NCBI GenBank assembly: GCA_005888395.1
Contig: VAXF01000099.1
Coordinates: 1-10,228 of the forward strand
Source of the DNA: Actinomycetota bacterium
GTDB taxonomy: Bacteria; Actinomycetota; Acidimicrobiia; Acidimicrobiales; AC-25
Reading direction: 5' to 3'
DNA length: 10,228 nucleotides
The translations under genes were made by a program, and so were the position numbers. The number at the start of each line of letters is the position of its first letter. Position 1 is the stretch's first letter. Below, in pieces: positions 5,887 through 10,228 of this stretch. The notes below the pieces were generated by a model. The model had not been told where the DNA came from and did not search any database. It worked only from the letters and a program-made list of their open reading frames with translations.

Positions 5887-6701
5887 TGGCGCGGAGCATC
5901 GCGTCGGCGACGGCCGAGCTCCAGGAGCTGGCCGGCCTCGTCACCAACAGGAACAAGCGCCACCGGTCGGGGCGCGCCGTCGTCGAAGGCGTCCGGCCCA
6001 TCTCGGTGGCGCTGGCCCACGGTTGGAGGTTCGAGGCGGTGGTGTCGTCCGGGCGAGCCCGCCTGTCCGACTGGGCGGCCTCGATCGTCGCCCGTGTGGG
6101 GGACGACCGTCACCTCGTCGTCCCCGAGCCGCTCATGCGGCGGCTCACCGACCGCGACGAGCTGCCCGAGTTGGTCGGCGTCGTCGCGACGCCGGCCCGT
6201 TCCATCGACGACGTCGGCGTGCATGACCGCGCCCTGGTGGTCGTGCTCGACCGGCCGTCGAGCCCGGGCAACGTGGGGACGGTGGTGCGGACCGCCGACG
6301 CCTTCGGCGCCAACGCGGTGATCCTGACCGGCCACGCCGCGGACCCCTGGGACCCCAAGGCGATCCGAGCCAGCACGGGGGCGGTGTTCTCGCTGCCGGT
6401 CGTCGTGGCCGGGTCGGCCGCCTCCGTCGAGCCGCTGCTCGATCGCTGCCGGGTCGTCGGGGCACGGATCGTGGGCGCCGACGAGGCCGGCTCGGTGGAC
6501 GTGGACCGCGCCGCGCTGGGCGGTCCGCTGGTCCTCGTGCTCGGCAATGAGGCTCGGGGCCTCGGCCACGGCTGGCGCGACGCCTGCGATGAGCTCGTCC
6601 GCGTCCCGATGCGGGGCTCGGCCACCTCGTTGAACGTGGCCGCCGCGGCTGCAGTGGTGCTCTACGAGGCCGACCGCCAGCGGCGGGCGGCCGTGCGCTG
6701 A
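5886..6701 (+). CDS. SpoU/TrmH-family RNA 2'-O-methyltransferase (23S rRNA type)
   Basis: This 271-residue SPOUT-class enzyme should use SAM to methylate a ribose 2'-OH in RNA. The N-terminal part (residues 8-95, containing NRNKRHRSGRAVVEGVRP) resembles the substrate-binding domain of the 23S rRNA methyltransferases RlmB/TsnR. The catalytic knot has all three family motifs: motif 1 SPGNVGTVVRTADAFGAN (N129, R135), motif 2 LGNEARGL (N221, E222) and motif 3 RGSATSLNVAAAAAV (N250). Which nucleotide it modifies cannot be told from sequence; a thiostrepton-type resistance role is possible but not supported by context. The GTG shares one base with the hflX TAG (5884-5888), so it is the last gene of the operon and translationally coupled to a ribosome-acting GTPase. 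The next gene is convergent, 19 bp away. Confidence 0.9.
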   Translation: MARSIASATAELQELAGLVTNRNKRHRSGRAVVEGVRPISVALAHGWRFEAVVSSGRARLSDWAASIVARVGDDRHLVVPEPLMRRLTDRDELPELVGVVATPARSIDDVGVHDRALVVVLDRPSSPGNVGTVVRTADAFGANAVILTGHAADPWDPKAIRASTGAVFSLPVVVAGSAASVEPLLDRCRVVGARIVGADEAGSVDVDRAALGGPLVLVLGNEARGLGHGWRDACDELVRVPMRGSATSLNVAAAAAVVLYEADRQRRAAVR

Positions 6702-6722
6702 CCGTCCCGCGGGCGATCGGTC
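6700..6722. terminator. Possible bidirectional terminator between convergent genes
   Basis: The 19-bp space between the methyltransferase and the convergent gene is spanned by GACCG (6700-6704) and CGGTC (6718-6722), a 5-bp inverted repeat that includes bases of both stop codons. A CCCGCGGG palindrome lies inside (6706-6713). The stem is short and has no T-run on either strand. The position is the main argument. Confidence 0.3.
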
Positions 6723-7485
6723 AGGCGGAGAACGGCACCCGGCCCGAGTCGGGCGCCCTGTCGTTCGAGCTCCTCACGCGGTCGACGCTCCGCTTGGACC
6801 AGTCGACGAACGTCGCTGTCCTCCCGGTGCGCGTGCCCCCGAGCGCGGACCACGGCACGGTGAACACGACGCCGTCGCCCGCCAGGTCGAACGTGCCCGG
6901 GTAGGGGACGAAGCCGGTCGGTGTGTCGAGATAGGCGTACCAGCCGTCGTCCTCGCCGTCGGCGAAGAGCTGGTAGGCGCTCTCCCCGGCGTCGCCCCGC
7001 GCGAAGTCGACGCCGATGCCCATGACCTCACCCGTCGCCAGCTTGGCCGGGAGGCGGGCGCCGAGGGTGACAGTGACCCGGACGTCGTCGCCGACGGTCT
7101 CGAGCCGCATGGTCCGGATGTCGGCGTCGGCCGGGCCGGTTCCCTGGTCGCCGGACGGGTCCGTGATGGTCGTCGCTGCAGGCGGGGGGGCTCCCGGGGC
7201 TGCGAGGGCGTGGGAGGAGGCCGACGAGGCCGGCCCGGGCCCGCTCGCCGTCGGTGAGGGGCGCCCCTGCAGCGGCGGCGCCGGTGCGCTCGACGGTGGC
7301 GCGGCGCCGGGCCGGGCAGCCAGATCGCGATGAGCCACCGACCGGTTGGACGGCAGGATGGGGCGGTCACGGCCGACCGCGCACGACGAGCCGGCCATAC
7401 CTAGCGCCGCCACGACGGCGACGACGCCCGGGCCGAGCAAGCGAGACGGAAGGGCCGGGATCAGCCCCCGATCACGGCCGGGCAC
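6721..7485 (-). CDS. Secreted or lipoprotein-like protein with proline-rich linker and beta-rich domain
   Basis: I cannot assign a function to this 254-residue protein. It starts with a basic stretch and a hydrophobic segment (residues 16-31). C35 follows in AGSSC, which fits a loose lipobox; the usual Leu at -3 is Gly, so lipidation is uncertain and simple export or anchoring is also possible. Residues 38-105 are a low-complexity Pro/Ala/Ser linker typical of a cell-wall spacer. Residues 106-254 look like one beta-sandwich: ITDPSGDQG, DIRTMRLETVGDDVRVTV, GIGVDFARGD, and a VVFTVPWSALGG strand near the end. This pattern recalls CBM9/DOMON-like sugar- or haem-binding domains in exported proteins, but the match is by eye. 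The GTG at 7485 is the only upstream start in frame; AGGA directly abuts it, so translation initiation is poorly supported. It overlaps an upstream gene remnant by 25 bp. Confidence 0.68.
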   Translation of the reverse strand: MPGRDRGLIPALPSRLLGPGVVAVVAALGMAGSSCAVGRDRPILPSNRSVAHRDLAARPGAAPPSSAPAPPLQGRPSPTASGPGPASSASSHALAAPGAPPPAATTITDPSGDQGTGPADADIRTMRLETVGDDVRVTVTLGARLPAKLATGEVMGIGVDFARGDAGESAYQLFADGEDDGWYAYLDTPTGFVPYPGTFDLAGDGVVFTVPWSALGGTRTGRTATFVDWSKRSVDRVRSSNDRAPDSGRVPFSA

Positions 7486-7661
7486 TCCTGGCCGCGGGTG
7501 TCGGAGCTCTGGTCGTGGGGCACGCAGACGTGCACGGTGGCCATGTTGCTGTGGTCGGCGACGTCAATCGGGTCGGCGTGGCACTTGACCGTGATCGAGT
7601 AGAGCCGGCCGGCGTCCGGCCCGTTGGTGCCGGCCCGCTGTCGGGACCGACTCCTTCTCAT
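7461..7661 (-). pseudogene. Remnant of a HYR/Ig-like repeat surface protein (C-terminal end only)
   Basis: This 66-codon reading frame ends with a segment I recognise as the C-terminal end of HYR-like or Ig-like domains in bacterial surface proteins: RAGTNGPDAGRLYSITVKC, then ATVHVCVPHDQSSD. In such proteins the usual wording is close to SGTGNGRVYTITVTATD followed by ATVTVPHDQ. The rest of the domain and any signal peptide are missing. A stop codon lies directly upstream in frame (7665-7667), and the other two frames upstream, towards 7730, show no matching sequence. The first residues (MRRSRSRQ) look fortuitous and there is no clear ribosome site. It is best read as the decayed 3' end of a larger gene cut off at about 7640, near the inverted repeat at 7680-7711. 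A short expressed peptide cannot be excluded. Confidence 0.5.
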
Positions 7662-7679
7662 TCTTCAGAAATCGCCCGA

Positions 7680-7711
7680 ATCGCGCGGGGCGTGGTTTCC
7701 CCCCGAGCGAT
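7680..7711. repeat. Strong inverted repeat upstream of dapC
   Basis: Bases 7680-7690 (ATCGCGCGGGG) and 7701-7711 (CCCCGAGCGAT) pair over 11 positions with one mismatch (7685/7706), leaving a 10-nt loop. The repeat ends 19 bp before the dapC ATG and lies between the divergent remnant and dapC. It could be an operator overlapping the dapC promoter, a transcription barrier, or a scar of the event that cut the remnant. A weak -35-like TTTCCC at 7696-7701 lies in the loop and right arm, 17 nt before the CAGGCT hexamer. Confidence 0.45.
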
Positions 7712-7718
7712 CAGCTGC

Positions 7719-7724
7719 CAGGCT
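7719..7724 (+). promoter_or_regulatory. -10-like hexamer, leaderless-style start of dapC
   Basis: CAGGCT precedes the dapC ATG by exactly 6 nt, the same hexamer and spacing as before the secreted-protein gene at 1020. It matches TANNNT with one mismatch. The bases between (GGGGAC) give no proper Shine-Dalgarno spacing. The hexamer lies 7 bp downstream of the inverted repeat. Confidence 0.4.
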
Positions 7725-7730
7725 GGGGAC

Positions 7731-8837
7731 ATGGCCGGGTTCGAGCCGCCGGTGTACCCGTACGAGCGGCTTGCCGGGGTCAAGGCCGTGGCCGAGGCGT
7801 TGCCGGGCGGCCTCGTCGATCTGTCGATCGGCACGCCGTGCGACCCACCTGCCGACGAGGTGGTCGCCGCCCTGTCCACCTCGGGGGCCGAGCGGGGCTA
7901 TCCGGCGTCGATCGGGAGCGACCGCTTCCGGGCGGCGGCGTCGGGCTGGCTGGCCCGCCGGTTCGGGGTCAGCGTCGGCGAGTCGCAGGTGGCCGCCTGC
8001 GTGGGGACGAAGGAGTTCGTGGGCACGCTGCCCCAGTGGCTGAGGCTGCGTACGCCGGAGCGGGACACGATCCTCTACCCGGCGGTCTCCTACCCGACGT
8101 ACGAGATGGGCGCGATACTCGCCGGCTGCAGGGCCGTCCCGGTGGCCGTGGACGAGCGGTTCCGGCCGGACCTGTCGTCGGTCTCCGCCGCCGACGCCGG
8201 CCGGGCGCTCGCCCTCTGGGTGAACTCGCCCGGCAACCCGGCCGGCCAGCTCGACGACCTGGCCGCAGCCGCGGCGTGGGGCCGGGACCGCGGGGTGCCG
8301 GTCTTCAGCGACGAGTGCTACGTCGAGTTCACCTGGGACGGACCGGGTCGCACGATCCTCGCCACCGGCGCCGACGGCGTGGTCGCCGTCCACTCGCTGT
8401 CGAAGCGGTCGAACCTGGCCGGCGCCAGGGTCGGCTTCTACGCGGGGGACGCCGAGCTCGTGCGGTACCTGTCCGAAGTGCGGAAGCACGTCGGGATGAT
8501 GGTGCCGGGGCCGGTGCAGGCGGCCACCGTGTTGGCACTCGACGACGACGACCACGTGGCCGTCCAGCGCGATCGCTACCAGGCCCGGCTGGTTCGGTTC
8601 CAGGAGGTGCTGGCGAAGATCGGCGTGGAGGCACCCCTGCCTGGCGGTGGCTTCTACCTGTGGGCGCCGGTGCCGGGGGGCGACGCCTGGGCGCTCACCG
8701 ATCGCCTGGCGAGGACCGGCGGGTGCCTGGTCAGCCCCGGCGATCTCTACGGGGCCGGCGCCGGGCACATCCGGGTCGCCCTGGTCCAGCCGACCGAGCG
8801 GCTCGACCTGGTCGCCGAGCGCCTGTCGGCGGCGTGA
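7731..8837 (+). CDS. dapC: N-succinyldiaminopimelate aminotransferase DapC
   Basis: DapC is a PLP-dependent class I aminotransferase that transfers an amino group from glutamate to N-succinyl-2-amino-6-oxopimelate in the succinylase route to DAP. The 368-residue protein has the fold-type I active site: NSPGNPAG with N165, SDECYVEF with D194 and Y197, the Schiff-base lysine K225 in SLSKRSNLAGARVGF, and the carboxylate-binding Arg in HIRVALVQP (R348). The short N-terminus (PPVYPYERL) and CVGTKEFVGTLPQWL match the actinobacterial DapC branch. Gene context (dapD and dapE next) makes this assignment firmer than motifs alone, since class I aminotransferases are hard to separate. The ATG is chosen because homology begins there; open frame further upstream reads against the remnant and has no homology. 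dapD follows after 39 bp. Confidence 0.9.
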   Translation: MAGFEPPVYPYERLAGVKAVAEALPGGLVDLSIGTPCDPPADEVVAALSTSGAERGYPASIGSDRFRAAASGWLARRFGVSVGESQVAACVGTKEFVGTLPQWLRLRTPERDTILYPAVSYPTYEMGAILAGCRAVPVAVDERFRPDLSSVSAADAGRALALWVNSPGNPAGQLDDLAAAAAWGRDRGVPVFSDECYVEFTWDGPGRTILATGADGVVAVHSLSKRSNLAGARVGFYAGDAELVRYLSEVRKHVGMMVPGPVQAATVLALDDDDHVAVQRDRYQARLVRFQEVLAKIGVEAPLPGGGFYLWAPVPGGDAWALTDRLARTGGCLVSPGDLYGAGAGHIRVALVQPTERLDLVAERLSAA

Positions 8838-8863
8838 CCAGGGGGAAGGGAACCCGCCGCCGT

Positions 8864-8869
8864 TAGTGT
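8864..8869 (+). promoter_or_regulatory. -10-like hexamer, leaderless-style start of dapD
   Basis: TAGTGT fits TANNNT and ends exactly 7 nt before the GTG at 8877, as TACGCT does before miaB. It lies in the 39-bp space after dapC, so dapD-dapE may have their own start of transcription besides readthrough. No -35 hexamer is seen at normal distance. If this is right, the GTG at 8868 is not used because it overlaps the hexamer. Confidence 0.5.
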
Positions 8870-8876
8870 GACGGCC

Positions 8877-9692
8877 GTGGTCGACGTCCAGTCCCGCATC
8901 GACGAGCTGTGGGACCGCCGGGCCGAGCTCGGCCCGGCCGACGTCGACGCGCTGGTCGTCGTGCGGCAGGCGATCGACCTGCTCGACAGCGGGCAGGCGC
9001 GGGTCGCCGAGGTGAACGGGAGCGGCGAGGTGGTCGTCCACCAGTGGCTGAAGCAGGCGATCCTCCTGCTGTTCCGGCTCTCCGCCATCGAGACGCAGGA
9101 GCTCGGCCCGTTCGAGTACGCCGACAAGCTCCCGCTGAAGAAGGGCTACGAGGCGGCCGGTGTCAGGGTCGTGCCCGGCGCATCGGCCCGGTGGGGGTCG
9201 TACATCGAGCGGGGCGCGATCCTGATGCCGAGCTACGTGAACATCGGGGCACGCGTCGGCGCCAACACGATGGTCGACACGTGGGCCACGGTCGGCTCGT
9301 GTGCGCAGATCGGCGCCGACGTTCACCTGTCCGGCGGTGTCGGCATCGGAGGCGTCCTCGAGCCGCCGCAGGCGTCGCCCGTCGTCATCGGTGACGGATG
9401 CATGATCGGGAGCCGCTGCATGATCACGCAGGGGGCGCGCGTCGGGAGCGGGTCGGTTCTCGCGGAAGGCGTGATCCTGAACCCCGGCATTCCCGTCATC
9501 GACAGCGAGACGGGTAGCGAGCTCGGTCGCGGCGTGGTCCCGCCCGGCTGCATCTGCGTGCAGGCGACCCGCCCGCGCCGGTACGCGGGTGGGGACTTCG
9601 GCCTGCCCTGCGTTCTCGTCATCCGGCGCATCGAGCCGGGCGAGCGCTCCCACCTCAACGAGATCCTTCGAGACGCGGGCGTCTACATGTGA
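8877..9692 (+). CDS. dapD: Tetrahydrodipicolinate N-succinyltransferase DapD
   Basis: DapD uses succinyl-CoA to succinylate tetrahydrodipicolinate, the entry step of the succinylase branch of DAP synthesis. The 271-residue protein resembles the E. coli type (274 residues) over its whole length. It has an N-terminal helical domain (DRRAE, LLDSGQARVAE, HQWLKQAILL), then a left-handed beta-helix with hexapeptide repeats. The helix holds LMPSYVNIGA, MVDTWATVGSCAQIG (D134) and HLSGGVGIGGVLEP. The start at GTG 8877 is preferred over 8868: from here the residue count to DRRAE equals that to ERRAE in the E. coli protein, and a -10-like hexamer lies 7 nt upstream. The longer form would add only three residues. 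The end overlaps dapE by 4 bp. The active form is expected to be a trimer. Confidence 0.95.
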   Translation: MVDVQSRIDELWDRRAELGPADVDALVVVRQAIDLLDSGQARVAEVNGSGEVVVHQWLKQAILLLFRLSAIETQELGPFEYADKLPLKKGYEAAGVRVVPGASARWGSYIERGAILMPSYVNIGARVGANTMVDTWATVGSCAQIGADVHLSGGVGIGGVLEPPQASPVVIGDGCMIGSRCMITQGARVGSGSVLAEGVILNPGIPVIDSETGSELGRGVVPPGCICVQATRPRRYAGGDFGLPCVLVIRRIEPGERSHLNEILRDAGVYM

Positions 9693-10228
9693 CCGACCTG
9701 CTGGCGCTGTGCGCCCAGCTGGTCGACATACCGTCGGTCAGCCACGACGAGGCGCGGATCGCCGACCGCATCGAGTCGGAGCTACGAGGGGTGGGCTGGT
9801 TGACCGTCGACCGTGCGGGCCACACGGTCGTGGCCCGCACGACGCTCGGTCGCCCGCAGCGGCTGGTGCTGGCCGGCCACATCGACACGGTGGCGCCGAA
9901 CGGCAACGAGCGCGCTCGCATCGACGGCGACGTGCTCCACGGGCTCGGCTCGGCCGACATGAAGGCCGGTTGCGCCGTGTTCCTCGAGCTCGCCCGAACC
10001 GTTGCAGACCCAGCGGTCGACATCACTTATCTGTTCTACGAGTGCGAGGAGGTCAGCCAGCGGCACAACGGCCTCGTGAAGCTGGCTGAGGCCCGCCCTG
10101 AGCTGCTCGCCGCCGACGCCGCCGTGCTGGGCGAGCCGACCGGTGGGGTGGTCGAGGCCGGCTGCCAGGGCACGCTCCGGGTGGACGTGACCCTCGCCGG
10201 CGCGCGTGCGCACACGGCCCGTCCCTGG
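9689..10228 (+). CDS. dapE: Succinyl-diaminopimelate desuccinylase DapE, N-terminal part (continues past window)
   Basis: DapE is a di-zinc M20-family hydrolase that removes succinate from N-succinyl-LL-DAP, giving LL-DAP for DapF. The 180 codons seen hold most catalytic motifs: AGHIDTVAP with zinc ligand H64 and D66, GLGSADMKAG with bridging D90, YECEEVS with catalytic E120 and ligand E121, and GEPT with ligand E149. The start of the dimerisation domain follows (GCQGTLRVDVTLAGARAHT). The last zinc-binding His lies beyond the window. The GTG overlaps the dapD stop (GTGA at 9689-9692), so translation is coupled. M20 enzymes include ArgE and carboxypeptidases, but the dapC-dapD context makes DapE the clear reading. 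Confidence 0.93.
   Translation, partial: MTDLLALCAQLVDIPSVSHDEARIADRIESELRGVGWLTVDRAGHTVVARTTLGRPQRLVLAGHIDTVAPNGNERARIDGDVLHGLGSADMKAGCAVFLELARTVADPAVDITYLFYECEEVSQRHNGLVKLAEARPELLAADAAVLGEPTGGVVEAGCQGTLRVDVTLAGARAHTARPW

Noticed and set aside
7254..7730. N-terminal extension of dapC by 159 codons
   Set aside because: DapC homology begins at the ATG at 7731. The extension is Arg/Pro-rich, passes through the inverted repeat and lies opposite the - strand genes.
7665..9653. Long open frame of 662 codons on the - strand
   Set aside because: It is antisense to dapC and dapD, both strongly supported on the + strand, and shows no protein family features.
1..10228. CRISPR array, insertion sequence, prophage, tRNA or rRNA gene
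   Set aside because: No regularly spaced repeats, transposase or integrase motifs, terminal repeats or tRNA-like cloverleaf sequences were seen on either strand.

Overview
This is a GC-rich chromosomal window that looks like an actinobacterium, most plausibly an Acidimicrobiia-type lineage. The pointers are very high GC, many GTG starts, the actinobacterial gene order recA ... miaB-miaA-dapF-hflX, an actinobacterial-type DapC, and several starts that sit 6-7 nt after a -10-like hexamer with no Shine-Dalgarno (leaderless style). The lineage is inferred from layout and motifs, not from a database search.

Layout. Positions 2-313 hold the 3' end of recA. A hairpin-rich gap (314-480) leads to spoVS with a C-terminal tail (481-858), another gap with possible RNA structure (859-1019), and a small secreted protein of unknown function (1020-1481). 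No recX is seen where it often follows recA. A tight + strand operon then runs from 1573 to 6701: miaB, miaA, dapF, hflX and a SpoU/TrmH-family RNA methyltransferase. All its junctions overlap or lie within 5 bp. On the - strand come a secreted or lipoprotein-like gene with a proline-rich linker and a beta-rich C-terminal domain (6721-7485) and an N-terminally truncated remnant of a HYR/Ig-like surface protein (7461-7661). After a strong inverted repeat (7680-7711), the + strand carries dapC (7731-8837), dapD (8877-9692) and the 5' part of dapE (9689 to the window end).

How the genes work together. MiaA and MiaB act in sequence to make ms2i6A37 in tRNAs reading UNN codons. HflX is a ribosome-associated GTPase, and the methyltransferase probably modifies rRNA, so the first operon is mostly a translation set with the lysine/peptidoglycan gene dapF inside it. 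DapD, DapC and DapE are three consecutive steps of the succinylase branch of diaminopimelate synthesis, and DapF is the following epimerase, so the window encodes tetrahydrodipicolinate to meso-DAP.

The main oddity is DapF. The first of its two catalytic cysteines is replaced by serine (residue 75), while the rest of the active site is intact. Other points worth checking are the repeated -10-like hexamer/start arrangement, the spoVS-for-recX arrangement, the surface-protein remnant and the inverted repeat before dapC. I see no CRISPR array, insertion sequence, tRNA, rRNA or clear defence system, and no convincing previously undescribed multi-gene system.
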